DNA from: Brettanomyces bruxellensis
Lineage: Eukaryota; Ascomycota; Pichiomycetes; Pichiales; Pichiaceae
NCBI RefSeq assembly: GCF_011074885.1
Contig: NC_054690.1
Coordinates: forward strand, 811,001-875,000
Direction of reading: 5' to 3'
DNA length: 64,000 nucleotides
The notes beneath the pieces are model-generated. The model had not been told where the DNA came from, did no database searches, and saw only the letters and a program-made list of their open reading frames with translations. Both the position numbers and the translations under genes were made by a program. Shown here piece after piece: positions 20,434 through 31,098 of the stretch. The first letter of the stretch is position 1. Each line of letters starts with the position of its first letter.

Positions 20434-21396
20434 TCACTGATCCCCGCTCCACTTCAAAGCCCGCATTACAGCAGGCCGCTGCATCACGTGTTTCGTCCAT
20501 TTGTAAACCTCGGGGAACTCCGCCTTGAGGTCGATCCCGATGCGGTCAACTACATAATTCCACGTCACAAAGCACAAATCGGCAATGGTTGCACGTTCGC
20601 CAACCAGCCAAACAGGCGTGTCGAAGTATCTACTTTGGGACATGGGAGTGAGGCCTGCGGAGTAGGACGCCGCGTTTTCGCGGTCCAACTCCATGATTAG
20701 CGCCTCGCGTTTTTCCGAAAGCGCCACCTCAAGCACGCCGTACACACGGCGCACCTCATCTGTATACCGCTGGATTGCCGACGGCACACTCATCGAGTGG
20801 AAATACTTGAAGTGGAGTGCCTGGCCAATCATAGGAGAGTGGCCCGATGTCTGGAAAAAGAGCCACGACATGATTTGTGATTGCTCCACCAGGTTTTCCG
20901 TCCATATTGATGGGCAAATGCCCTCCTCGCGCGTTTTCTTCTCCACAAGATACAGAATGATTGACCCGGACTCCCAAAGCGTGACCGACTGCTCCGGGTT
21001 CGTGTGGTCGATTAATGCCGGCACCCGACCATTTGGATTGATCGAGAGGAACTCCGGCGACTTCTGGTCACCGTTGGCAAAATCCAAGAGGATTGTGTCG
21101 TACTTGTAGCCCAACTCGGATAGCACGATTGCCACTTTGAACCCATTTGGGGCCGACCGGTGGCTGATTAGGGTAAAACCTTCCGGAATCCGGTCCCCAC
21201 TGAAAAATTCACGCAGCCTCCGTACACCGTTTGTGCTTTCCACGTGTCCCGATCCCTCTTGCGCCACCCCTGAAGAGCCGGACCGCCCAGAAAACAGCTG
21301 CCTGGGTCTTTCAGGCTGCCTAGGCCTCTGGAAACTACCATTGCCGGAACCTGCCGAGTTTGCTGGGCCTGACGGCCCACTAGGAACCCTGCACAT
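20434..21396 (-). CDS. URE2: Ure2-type nitrogen catabolite repression regulator, GST fold, no N/Q-rich domain
   Basis: Ure2 binds the GATA factor Gln3 in the cytoplasm and represses nitrogen catabolic genes; its C-terminal domain has a glutathione transferase fold with peroxidase activity. From about residue 60 this 320-residue protein follows yeast Ure2 almost block by block: SHRSAPNGFKVAIVLSELG, NPNGRVPALIDH, WLFFQTSGHSPMIGQALHF, RYTDEVRRVYGVLE, ENAASYSAGLTPMSQSR, FPEVYKWTKHVMQRPAV. The N-terminal 59 residues are Gly, Ser, Pro and Arg-rich and lack the Asn/Gln-rich prion domain of S. cerevisiae Ure2. An in-frame stop lies 21-24 bp upstream of the ATG at 21396, so no unspliced extension is possible. 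Confidence 0.92.
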   Translation of the reverse strand: MCRVPSGPSGPANSAGSGNGSFQRPRQPERPRQLFSGRSGSSGVAQEGSGHVESTNGVRRLREFFSGDRIPEGFTLISHRSAPNGFKVAIVLSELGYKYDTILLDFANGDQKSPEFLSINPNGRVPALIDHTNPEQSVTLWESGSIILYLVEKKTREEGICPSIWTENLVEQSQIMSWLFFQTSGHSPMIGQALHFKYFHSMSVPSAIQRYTDEVRRVYGVLEVALSEKREALIMELDRENAASYSAGLTPMSQSRYFDTPVWLVGERATIADLCFVTWNYVVDRIGIDLKAEFPEVYKWTKHVMQRPAVMRALKWSGDQ

Positions 21397-22138
21397 ACTA
21401 TTTTCTGGTCCTTGCTATACCCGGATGTCGTTAAGTGCAGAAATACGGTATGTGTTGGATTGGTGGTGTACAATTTCTCTCTTCCTATTCCTGAACCTCT
21501 TGCAACAAGATCCTGAGAGAGAGAACAAGTGGATAAGTGCCAAGATCGTAAAAGACGACCCCAGTTAATGCATAAATGGCCGTTATCCAACAATTACTCT
21601 AGTTCAAAAACTCGCTTGTTAAACTAAGAAAGCATTTTTTTCCACAATGTGGGGGAATCGCACGTTTATTTATAGTCGAGCAAAGAACAAAGGGTTTAGT
21701 TGAAATAGGTTTGAAATTTAATGCCCTGCGCTGCGCTTATTCCCGATGAGAGATGACCCACAAACAAGGAGGGAAGTTCCAATGGCCAGCCGCCAATGCT
21801 CTGCGCTCCCGCGGTCCCGCGTCCCCGCCCCGCCGCACACGCCACTGCGCTAAAATTACAATTTTCCATCCCTCCACTGTGGCGATACCGGCATTCTTCT
21901 AACTATTGGCCAGCCAATGCTAATAGCACACACCCGTAAACCGTACTCTATCTTTTTTCAGCCATTTTCCATTTTCCTCTTTTTGCGTCAATCGCCAATG
22001 GAATCACATCTGCCAGCCCCCGAGATTTGTATGTGTGCATTCTATTTTTTTTATAGTACCTAAACACTCTGATCCGCTTTGATTATAGAATTTATCTGTA
22101 TCTATTGTTGTAACCAATCTTTTCTAACGCCCAAAATA
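21397..22138. other. Divergent promoter region URE2 / amidotransferase
   Basis: This 742-bp spacer has a GC-rich patch at 21770-21850 and TTTTTTATAG near 22048. No GATAAG cluster was noticed. No gene is seen. Confidence 0.45.
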
Positions 22139-22903
22139 ATGCCCAAAATCGCCGTTCTTGTTCTAGATACTCCAGTACCAACATTTAAAGAAACTTATGG
22201 TGATTTCGGGGATCAAGCCATCCAAGTTTTGCAGACATCTCCATTATCGAAAGATTTCGAGTTTGTGAAGTTTAAGACAATAGACAAGTTTGAGGTCCCA
22301 GCCATTGAAGATCTCAAAGCTGGAAAATACGCTGCTTTGTATCTTTCTGGTTCTAGATGTGATTCTTTCGATGATTCAATAGAATGGATCAGAAAATTGG
22401 TCCTTTACATCAAAACTATACTCCAGCTTCAAGTCCAGGATCCAAAATTTAAAATCGTGCTTATAGGAGTCTGCTTTGGCCATCAAATCATCGCCAGAGC
22501 TGCCGGACTTGATGTAGGCAGAAATCCAAAAGGTTGGGAAATAGGTGTCACAAAAGTTTCATCGAGTGAAAAATTCGCAACCGACTTCAACTGCCCTTCT
22601 TTCAATGTTGTCGAAATGCATCAGGATATTGTGCTTTCGGGAAAACTTCCAGATTCCTGGTATCTTGTTGGTTCGACGCCAATTGCAAGATTCCAGGGTC
22701 TTTACTCTCCTGGTCACGTGATCACGTTTCAAGGGCATCCTGAATTCAGCACAGAATTTGGAGATAAGTTGGTTGTCAAACGGCGGGATAGTGGAGTGAT
22801 AACTGATGAAAAATACAGGGAGATTGTGCGGCGGAACAAAGAGTTACCTAATGAAGGCTCTTTATTGGCTGGAATAATAATGAAGATAGTTGTTGGCAAT
22901 TGA
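22139..22903 (+). CDS. Class I glutamine amidotransferase-like protein
   Basis: This 254-residue protein has the class I GATase fold: YLSGSRCDSF near residue 68, the nucleophile elbow GVCFGHQ (Cys about 110), and QGHPEFS holding the His and Glu of the triad. It resembles the stand-alone GATase family that includes yeast YLR126C, which has no partner synthetase fused and an unproven substrate; roles in glutamine or gamma-glutamyl compound hydrolysis are possible. An upstream TTG at 22079 would add 20 residues; the ATG at 22139, MPKIAVLVLD, is the start of the conserved beta strand and was chosen. The gene is divergent from URE2. Confidence 0.8.
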   Translation: MPKIAVLVLDTPVPTFKETYGDFGDQAIQVLQTSPLSKDFEFVKFKTIDKFEVPAIEDLKAGKYAALYLSGSRCDSFDDSIEWIRKLVLYIKTILQLQVQDPKFKIVLIGVCFGHQIIARAAGLDVGRNPKGWEIGVTKVSSSEKFATDFNCPSFNVVEMHQDIVLSGKLPDSWYLVGSTPIARFQGLYSPGHVITFQGHPEFSTEFGDKLVVKRRDSGVITDEKYREIVRRNKELPNEGSLLAGIIMKIVVGN

Positions 22904-24198
22904 CGCCTCATGAAAAGTGCCGGCGCTTAATATGAGATGAGTTTATACATGATATAATATAGAGATAGACGTTTAGAGAATGTTTACGTGGTATGGAAGT
23001 GCGTTGTAAGAAGATACAGGGAAACAACTGGAAGAAATTATAGGGAATTGTAAGTGATTATGAGCGATCACAAATGATTAGAAGTGATCACTGATTATAG
23101 ATTTCTACTTTCTTCAGCCCCAAATATTATTGACCTTTGAGCCGGTTATATAAAAGGGAAATTTCTGTGCTTGGAATTCTAAATGCTATTTCTAATATGT
23201 ACAGCGATCAATTGTTGAGTGAACTACTGCTATACTACAGATACAATTTCAACCAACCTAACTAAATGGTATTTCTGTTTGTACCGCTAACAAATTAATC
23301 CAATAAGCCGGATAATTAATCTAAGTCAAGGAATTGAACCAAATAATCAGCTCAGGTCAATAAAATGCCAAAAACGAATTAAGGCCACATAATTAACTTG
23401 AGACAAGCCAAGAAGGTAAGCAAAAAGTCAAGCCTGAATATCATATATGTCAGCTTATGTATACGGATAAGAGAATGTCAAATTTCCTGATAAGCCCATG
23501 CCTGTATCTTGATTACCCGGAGTCTGATATTAAATTGATTCTATTACTTTAACAACTATGGCATTCCTAAATTATACTAGGGCAAAAGTTTAAGGTTCTA
23601 TAAAATTTTGGATGCTGCAAGTGGAGAAAGCTGGTATGAGTAATGAAGCCAAGCAAACGCTTCAAAGAAGGACTACCGAAAAAGGAAAAGGGAAAGAGCA
23701 AAAAGCAAAAAGGAAAAGGGAAAGAGCAAAAAGGAAACCCCTGGAAAAAGGGAAAAGAGAAAATCTGGAAAAAAAATGAGTTGGCTCAATTGGGATCTGA
23801 ATTTCCAAATTAATCGTATACAGGGAGAATGTAGAGATTGGCGAACCCATCAGACTGATCTGTATTTTTACAATTTACGCATCCACTTTGAAACTTTCTA
23901 TCCCAAATGCCCTTACACTAGCACAGGAAAAACTGCTCGTGAACTTTAATCATATCTCAAAATTGAATGAAAATAAACTATACATGGAGGTCAGAAGCCA
24001 GCGAAAAAGAAACGCTCAACACCAGATTCGGCTGGAGGTGGCATGCCGGACAGAGCCGCCTGCCCCGCACAAGCAGAATACAAAAGGAAATAAAAAGAAA
24101 GAAACGACACGACGACCGGAAGAAAGTGGAAGGAAAACAACAAGAAAAAGGAAACTGGAACGAGACTAGGTGTGGCAGCAAGCCAAGCAGAGGAAGAG
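22904..24198. other. Intergenic region, amidotransferase / MCM1
   Basis: About 1.3 kb without a gene. A purine-rich tandem repeat with a 32-bp period, unit beginning AAAAAGGAAAAGGGAAAGAG, lies at 23675-23745. The stretch 23960-24215 opens several overlapping short frames, all without recognisable domains. Confidence 0.45.
23675..23745. repeat. Purine-rich tandem repeat
   Basis: Two near-identical copies of AAAAAGGAAAAGGGAAAGAG are followed by a partial third. It is a simple purine-rich direct repeat. Confidence 0.6.
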
Positions 24199-24337
24199 AA
24201 GCTAGAACAAGCTAAAAGCATAGCTGAAAACGCTAGAACAAGCTAAAAGCATAGCTGAAAAACCTAGAACAAAGCTAAAAGCATAGCTAAAAAACCTAGA
24301 ATAAGCTAAATGCATAGCTAAAAAAGCTAGAAACGAA
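24199..24337. repeat. Minisatellite just 3' of MCM1
   Basis: Four to five copies of a 31-34 bp unit, core GCTAGAACAAGCTAAAAGC then ATAGCTGAAA, end about 40 bp from the MCM1 stop. Copies differ by single substitutions and small indels. Confidence 0.75.
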
Positions 24338-24375
24338 ACCAGAAAAAAGCAAAAAGGAAAAAAATGGTGTACCGC

Positions 24376-25802
24376 CTAATTGTAGCCCTGATTACCCCCG
24401 AAGCCCATATAGTAGTTTCCCTGGTCGTTTGGATTCAAATAGCCGCCGGCCATCTGTGGAGGCACGTTGTATTGCCCCTGGTGCGGAGGCGGAGGGAGTT
24501 GCGACTGCGGGTGCGGGCCTTGCTGCTGGCCGGGCATCTGCGGCTGCTGTGGCGCCTGCGCACCCTGTGGGACCTGCGCCTGCGGCATCTGCTGTTGTTG
24601 TTGCTGCTGCTGCTGGGCCTGCGCCTGTGCTTGCGCTTGTGCCTGCGCCTGCTGCTCCTCCTCTTCCGGCGTAGGCTCCTCTGGCGCATTAAGGCATGCC
24701 TGAATCAAGTTCTTTCCCTCCGGGCGCGTAACTAAAGGTTGCAATTTAGGAGTTGTAAATGTATAAACCAAACCGGTTTCACTCACAACCAAAAGTAACA
24801 CTTGCGTTCCCGTAAGCACAGAAAGTTCGTATGCCTTTTTCATGATTCCGGCTTTTCTTTTTGAGAAAGTGATGTGACGCCTTGATTTTTCCTGGATGAA
24901 CTTAATTTCGATTTTTCTCCTCTCGCGCTTGTTTCCCGACTTCTCCTGCGCGTTGGTGCCGTCGTTCTCGTGGCCGCTGGCGCTGGCTTTGCTTTCTGCG
25001 TCCTCAGCGCCCGCATCCCCGCCTGCGTTACTCTGTTCGCCGGTAGCCGCCCCGGCAACGGCGCCAGAGTCCACTCCGGCGCCGCCATTACTGTTTGCCA
25101 CACTACCTGGCTCCTCCTTTGTGAGCGCTGGTTCTTGTTTAGGTATCGTAGACACTGGATTAGGTTTTTGTGTTAGTATTTATGCATCGCGTTTTATTTA
25201 GGCATTTCTTGAATTTCCTTATTCCTTTAGTTTCATTTGTGTTCTTATTCTTAATTATTTTCATTGCCTCCATTTCATTTCCTCCTTTCTATTTCTTTCT
25301 CTCCATTTGACTTGTTCCATTTCGTTTTTTCCATCTCTTTCTATTTCATTATCTTTCATTCCATCTCATCTCGGATCATCTCATCTCGGATCACCTCATC
25401 TCACCATTCGGCTTGAAAGTAACCAACGCATCTCCGGCTTCAATCCACTTCATACGCCACTTCATCTTACTCAAATTTATCAAGGGAGATCAGCTTTCCT
25501 TTGTTTTCCACATTTTCTCCAAGTTTTTTTCCGGTCCTGCACCTTTCTCCCCTTTAAAACACTTTTATCACTCGCAGAAGTTCATATTCCACCTTCACGT
25601 TCATTCCATATGAATTCCCAACGTGTCCGAATCCCCCCTTTGATGAATTAATCGTGACTAGAGACTCAGAAATGCCGAAATGTCCCGAAACACCATGAAA
25701 AATGTCGCAGGCGTACTATTCCCACCAAACAAATTAAATGAAACAAAATAAATAAATAAAAAGATGCCCCGCCAAATGTATGGTCAAATTCTCATACTTA
25801 CT
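24376..25802 (-). CDS. MCM1: Mcm1 MADS-box transcription factor, two exons
   Basis: Mcm1 is the essential MADS-box factor for mating-type, cell-cycle and arginine genes. Exon 2 (24376-25154) encodes 258 complete codons. The MADS and SAM domains span about residues 77-157: KRERRKIEIKFIQEKSRR, TFSKRKAGIMKKAYELSVL, TGTQVLLLVVSETGLVYTF. An Ala/Gly-rich N-terminus precedes them and a Gln-rich activation region follows. No in-frame ATG exists before the MADS domain: the frame begins at a GTG whose first G belongs to a splice acceptor. A TACTAAC branch site (25172-25178) precedes CCAG, and a donor with perfect U1 complementarity lies at 25801. Splicing joins ...ACAA to TGTCTACG and builds the ATG from 25802, 25154 and 25153. 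The intron is well supported; the donor choice is probable. Confidence 0.88.
25155..25801 (-). other. Intron splitting the MCM1 start codon
   Basis: The donor reads CAA then GTAAGTAT, the full complement of the U1 5' end; the branch site is TACTAAC at 25172-25178, and the acceptor is CCAG about 20 bases later, the first AG after the branch. The length is 647 bp. Inside, a 17-bp repeat (CATCTCGGATCATCTCAT on the plus strand) occurs at 25364-25408. A weaker donor (GTAAGA near 25466) would also create an ATG. Confidence 0.65.
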
Positions 25803-27299
25803 TGTTATATGCTATGTCAATTGAGCTCAGCGTGGTTCACCAAATATATTCGTGCTAAACTAAGGCAATGGTCGATTAAAAAGAAGGATAAACCCAAAAG
25901 GGAAAGAGAGACTAATTCGTTAAAGTGTTGTTTACAGGGAAAGGATGAATTAGGAGGGAAAAAATATTTATTTTGAAAAAGGGGAAAAAATTTAGTCTCT
26001 TATTATTAGGCTGAAGGAAAAAAAAGAATTTCAGGACAAATACGTTACTCTTAGAAATTCCTTGCTGCTCGCTTGCGAGAAAGAAAGAGAAAACCTAAAA
26101 ATAAAATTGGAAAAAAAAGGTTTACCGAAGCTGAACTTTGTCCACTCATTTCTCCCAGCGCCTTTCTGGGGCTTCTGCGCACACGGACCTCATGCCGCGC
26201 CGGCTTGATAAGCGCAACCAACTTTTGCCTGCATAACCCCAAGCGCTCTCTTTCTCCTGCGACATTATACCAATCCCCTTCATTTATGGCGCTGAAAAAT
26301 GTCTCTGCGCTACCTGCCTGTTTCGGTTAATCAACCAATTTGCCTATTTCGTCGCCCGCTCACTTAAAGCGGAAACGCGACCTTTGAGGCGTTCCAATGA
26401 TCAGCAAGAATACGCTTTTTTCCCCCCGATTTTACGGCGGCATCGGCATCTCTACACCAACCAGCGAGTTTTGTAATTGCTAGTTTTCATTTTTCTTCTT
26501 TTCTTTTTTTTGCTGTTCTGAAAACAAAGAGAAAAAAAAATTCGGCTGCAATTCGCAACCAGGTGACACCACCATTTAATTGGTCCACTCTCTTTTTCTA
26601 GTTTCCATACTTCTGGCCCCCGTGGATTCGGCTTCTCCGGGGAGGAAAATCAAAGAAAGCAGAAAGAAAAAAGAAAGGAAGGAAATTTCAGTAAATAAAT
26701 AAAATAAATAAGTAAATAAATAATGCTGTTACAATAATAGTGATAATTTCAAAACAATAACGCCGACAACAATGCTGCTTTCAGGAGGCGGCATTAATCG
26801 GTAAAGTCTGGCTGGCTGGCAGATTGAACGTTTTTACAGTACAGGATAAAGAGAGGCCAAATACTCCAAGCTGCAAAATGGTATTAAACTTGTAACATAA
26901 AAAAAGTAGCTATTAAGAGAAAACAAAGTATGATAAGCAACAAAAATAAAGTTATGGACGACAAGAATTTGACACACCGCGAAAACAAAGACCACAAGTT
27001 GTATGTAGAATCGATCTATACTGAACAAAGTAGCATTACTGCATCCATACTAAGAAGGGTTGCCTCAACCTTAGAATCAGCTAAAACGGAAGAAACATAA
27101 GCCAACAGCCAAAAGCTTGCATACTCAATTAAACAAGCACTGACTTCTAACACATGCATCTTCCTGGTATCACTTAAAACGAGGAAACGACTTTCAATAA
27201 TATCAAATGCTCGTTTTTCTTCATGCTTTCGCAAAGTTCGTAAAAGCTGACCTAAAGCCCGAGACACTTTTGTCCTCCAGATGGATACGGCTAACTTTC
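25803..27299. other. MCM1 upstream region and 3' flank of the small spliced gene
   Basis: About 1.5 kb presumed to hold the MCM1 non-coding first exon and promoter. AT-rich runs with AAATAAATAAAT words occur at 26690-26720. An 83-codon minus frame at 27016-27267 starts with GTG and has no recognisable domain. Confidence 0.45.
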
Positions 27300-27752
27300 T
27301 CAGTTACGGCCTGCATGCTTCGACTTTCTTGCCTTAAGCTTCTTGTTGGTGAAGTAAGAGAACATAGAGATGGCTGGAAACGTAGTTTATGTTAGTATGA
27401 GTTGTTGATTAACACGAAGAGCAAAACACCGATGGATAGAAGTAAGAGCATAGACGGCAAACCAGACTTGTGCAAATCTTAAGAGCAGTCTCACCACTGA
27501 AATGAATGTTTAGCAGTAGTAAAGGAGGGCAAAAAGGTCAACAAATCACCCAAAGCTGTCTCATTGCACCATATTTAGCGCATTTCCTGCATCATATACT
27601 CTATTGAAAACATCAAAGGTGTAACCACGAATACTTGGAAACCCCAATCATCGTCAAATTAGAATTTATCCTGTGTATAGCAATTAAAGATTTCACTACC
27701 TACCAATAACACCAACGATGACCAAAACGGCAATAACTCCAGCTGGGAACAT
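27300..27752 (-). CDS. Small single-pass membrane protein of 40 residues, two exons
   Basis: Exon 1 (27704-27752) starts at an ATG and reads MFPAGVIAVLVIVGVI, then stops being hydrophobic only if the intron is retained, where a stop follows two codons later. The intron is 27374-27703 (330 bp): donor G then GTAGGT, branch TACTAAC at 27391-27397, acceptor TTTCCAG. Exon 2 (27300-27373) continues in frame with AISMFSYFTN and a basic tail KKLKARKSKHAGRN, then TGA. The result is an N-terminal transmembrane helix of about 18 residues and a positively charged C-terminus, the form of a small ER or mitochondrial membrane subunit. I do not recognise the family. The donor is not the usual GTAAGT/GTATGT, but the perfect branch site and frame continuity support splicing. 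Confidence 0.65.
27374..27703 (-). other. Intron of the small membrane protein gene
   Basis: This 330-bp intron interrupts codon 17. The branch TACTAAC lies 16-23 bases before the acceptor. An alternative donor five bases on (AG then GTAGTG) would give a different tail that ends within 14 codons and breaks the helix-plus-basic-tail pattern. Confidence 0.6.
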
Positions 27753-29598
27753 TGTGAGAACTTATTTGAATATATGAGTCGACCTGCGATGTTTAAGACG
27801 TAAAAAGTGAAAAGGAAGAGAGAAAAAGTAAGAAACTAAGAGGCAAAAGAAGTTTAGAAATATAAAAGAAGCAAAATGAGAGTGGGACGGAATACGGCCA
27901 GTAAAAGAGAGAAACACGGCAGGAAGAAATTATTCGAGAGCGGACAGAGAAAAAAAATTCGTGAGAGAAAAAATAATGAAGTAATGAAAGAAGAAAAATT
28001 TCGGATTGAGTAAATAAAAAATTTGAGGAAGTACGATAAAGGTAGAAAAGTAAATACACGGAATGAATGGATAACGGTGACGAAAAAGATAATGGAGGCA
28101 GGAAATTGGGTCGGGGGTAAATTTAGGAGCAATAGGAAGAAGACAGTTTCGGTGATGTAATATAGTGGTGATATATTAGTGATGCAGAAGTTTCTTGTAA
28201 ATCTATCGACATTTACTTGGAATACATTATCATGCTCACTCTTGTCTTCATAAATTGATGTCTTTTTAATTTTAAGATTTTCGTAAATTACAAACTGTTG
28301 GATTCTCCTACTTTATGCCACCAGTTTTGTGTTATTTTGCACTTTTCGAATATCCATTGGAGTAACTCTATCCATCCCACATCCTGCATCAAGCGCCCTA
28401 CCTATATTCAGTATGACTCCAATCTCCAGACTCGAAAAAATTTTTCTGGGTCCCGAGCAGTCCGTAATTTAATGAATTTAATGCAATTTGAATTTAATTT
28501 CTCAGACAAAGTAATCTGTGGAATTGTTTCCCAGCGTAAATTGCGGGTGAAAAGAATAGAAATGCCACCAAACGAATCAGAGAGCACCGTTATTAGATAA
28601 AGGGGATATGCCGCTTGCCATTATATTGTACTACACTTTGTCAATTCGCCATTTATTTGTCCAAATTAAGGCGGCCGCGTGGACCGAAAGATCCAACCGT
28701 TGACCGGCATGTGCCAAGAGTTGTAATTTATTTTGTTTGCCGTATAATGCACTTGCTGCTTTTCTTTTTTTACGTCGCTCTGCCCAAGTCAAATTTTTTT
28801 GGTTTCACTCAGATGTTGTATTTTCTTGCTGAGTAGTGGGCCACTCGTATTTTTCGTTTCAAATTCTAGTTTTCGGAGATCCTACCCGACTTTTCCGCTT
28901 TTTTTCCCGCTTATAACTTCACCGCCAGCGGTTATTACGTAACAATTCAACTCTGAGATCTCTCCATGAGTTCATTGAAATAAATGAGTGTCAGATCCCG
29001 TCTTCTTGATATTGTCTCCTCTCGTTAAGTGATATTCTTTAAAAACCGTATTTAACAAATGATTATTTCCATGTGGTGCTATTTTATCACAAACTTATTG
29101 CGGTTCAGTTCTGTCTGCTGAAGTGTTTGATTGCATGAATCATGTTTTGTTAACTCTAAGTTGAATTCAATGATAATACCAGAAGTATTTCAACCTCAAA
29201 GCAGAGAAACACTAAATGAAGCATTCTTTGCTTGTAAATTTATTTGTGTTATTTGTATGGGTGCATTTATCATATGGGGGCAAACTATGTGAACAAATGC
29301 ATTATTAAGATGAATTATGTTCATGTATTACTATTTTTATGACAGGCAGGTAGCCGCCGGTAAGCATTGCTAAGTCCTGCTTTCGAACCCCCTGCTGCTC
29401 AAAAAAAAAATAATAATAAAAATGAAAAAAGTAGAAAATACAGTATGAAAAATAGATATTGAAGACGCGTCGAACCATCTTTTCCTTGGCTTTCAATCGC
29501 TAAAAATCCACTCGTAAACACACGTTGTTCTGTTTTAAGACATATTTCCGACATATCGAAGTATTCTCTTTACATAGCATAGGAAAGTCGGGTACAAA
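27753..29598. other. Gene-free region before IOC4
   Basis: About 1.85 kb with purine-rich stretches at 27810-28010 and AT-rich DNA elsewhere. A 100-codon frame at 28298-28600 has no recognisable domain. A TTCGAACCCCC word near 29389 is not part of a tRNA. Confidence 0.45.
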
Positions 29599-31098
29599 AT
29601 GTCTACGAGTACACAGTATAAATCAGGAGATCTCGTATTGACCAAGATCAAAGGTTTTCCTGAATGGCCGACACGAGTTGTTGATTTTTCGCTTCTTCCA
29701 GAGCATATACAGAATCTAAAGCCAAAAACAGTTTCCTCCAAGTCGACAAGCAGAAGTAGGAGCAGAAGGAGAAATGGTAAAGGTTCAAGGGATCATGGTG
29801 AAAGTATATGCGTGAAATTTTATGGAGATGATGAATATACGTGGTGCTCAACGAATGACTTAAAGCCATTATCTGAGGAGCAAGTTGCTGATTATCTTGT
29901 CAAAAAAGGTGAGATTCCGGACAAAACAGGCAACTACGTGGCGAAAAAGACCGCAAAAGGGAAGAAATTGACTGAAGCGTACAAATTGGCTTATAACAAG
30001 GAGTTAAGTGCGGATGACTTTATCAAATATGGAAGTGAAGGAAAGCCAGCAGAGCCAGAGGCAGAGGAGATTGAAGAACAAGAAGAGGAAATAGAAGAGC
30101 CAGCAAAAAAGCCAGAAGCTGCCGAGAAGAAAATATCAAAGAGTAAGTCTAGGTCACCAGCCTCGAATAGTAAAAATTCTACAAAGCCGAATGGAAAATC
30201 ATCTTCCAGAGCAAACGTGAAGAGGAAGGCCGTTTCATCATCTGCTGGAAGTAGAAAGAAGGTCAAATCCTCCCCAACGGTTGCTCTTGCCTCTTCGAGG
30301 ACGAGAGCAAGATCTAGCACACCAAAATCAAGATCTAGTTCTAAACCAAAGTCAAAAGCAACACCAAAAGTTGAATCGAGCTCTGAATCACAATCTGAGG
30401 AATCCGAGGAATCTGATGATTGGGGTGAGGATATAGTGAATGTGGACTCGGGAATAGTGGATGTAAAAACCATACCAAGTTCTGTGGTGCTTTCCAAAGA
30501 AGCTAACAATGCAAAAAAGGTGTACTCCAAGTTGAGAGCGAAAATTCAGGCTATTGTGTTGGGACCACTAGATGAGGGAGGGAAAAAGAGCAAGGTGGGT
30601 AAAGAGAAGGAGGATGGAGAAAAGGAGGATGGAAAAAAGGATGATGAAGAAAAGGATGATGGAGAAGAAGATAATGGGGAAAAGGATGATGGGGAAGAAG
30701 AAGATGGAGAAAAGAATGATGGAGAAAAGAATGATAAAGAGAATGCAAAACCAAAAATTGACTACAAGCAGAAAATTAGCCTGTTGAACCCGTTGGTGGA
30801 TGAAGCCGTGAATTATAATCCACCACTAATATCAGCATTGCGGTCCACAAATCTTTATAGAGTACTTATAATCATATTGAAGAAGCCAGAGTATCAGAAT
30901 GCACGGTTTAGCAAAAAGCTTCGGAAATTCTTGAAGGAAACCTTGGATGTTGAAGTTTCTGTGGATAAACATTGGGGAGATTCTTGGACTAAGGAAATGG
31001 ATGATAAGGAAGAGAAAGAATATAGAAAAAAGCAGACAGAAGAGAAAGCTAAAAGAGAACGTGAGAGAGCCGAAGCTCGAAAAGAAGCAAAAGAGTAG
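29599..31098 (+). CDS. IOC4: PWWP-domain protein, Ioc4-like (ISW1b chromatin remodeler)
   Basis: Ioc4 targets the Isw1b remodeler to H3K36-methylated gene bodies through its PWWP domain. The 499-residue protein starts with a PWWP domain: GDLVLTKIKGFPEWPTRVVDF (10-30, PEWP in place of PWWP), a basic insertion SRSRSRRRNGKGSR, and then ICVKFYGDDEYTWCSTNDLKPL, as in yeast Ioc4 (CVKFFCDDSYIWV). The region EAYKLAYNK and DDFIKYGSEGKP also matches Ioc4. The middle is basic and serine-rich. An acidic repeat, degenerate EKEDG/EKDDG units, covers about residues 335-378. A helical C-terminal module, about 395-450, contains LRSTNLYRVLIIILKK and FSKKLRKFLKETLD. It ends in a charged coiled coil. Confidence 0.8.
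   Translation: MSTSTQYKSGDLVLTKIKGFPEWPTRVVDFSLLPEHIQNLKPKTVSSKSTSRSRSRRRNGKGSRDHGESICVKFYGDDEYTWCSTNDLKPLSEEQVADYLVKKGEIPDKTGNYVAKKTAKGKKLTEAYKLAYNKELSADDFIKYGSEGKPAEPEAEEIEEQEEEIEEPAKKPEAAEKKISKSKSRSPASNSKNSTKPNGKSSSRANVKRKAVSSSAGSRKKVKSSPTVALASSRTRARSSTPKSRSSSKPKSKATPKVESSSESQSEESEESDDWGEDIVNVDSGIVDVKTIPSSVVLSKEANNAKKVYSKLRAKIQAIVLGPLDEGGKKSKVGKEKEDGEKEDGKKDDEEKDDGEEDNGEKDDGEEEDGEKNDGEKNDKENAKPKIDYKQKISLLNPLVDEAVNYNPPLISALRSTNLYRVLIIILKKPEYQNARFSKKLRKFLKETLDVEVSVDKHWGDSWTKEMDDKEEKEYRKKQTEEKAKRERERAEARKEAKE

Noticed and set aside
27016..27267. 83-codon minus-strand frame
   Set aside because: Starts at GTG, has no domain, and lies in the 3' flank of the spliced small gene.
29380..29402. TTCGAACCCCC word resembling a tRNA T-loop
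   Set aside because: No acceptor, D or anticodon arms fit on either strand.
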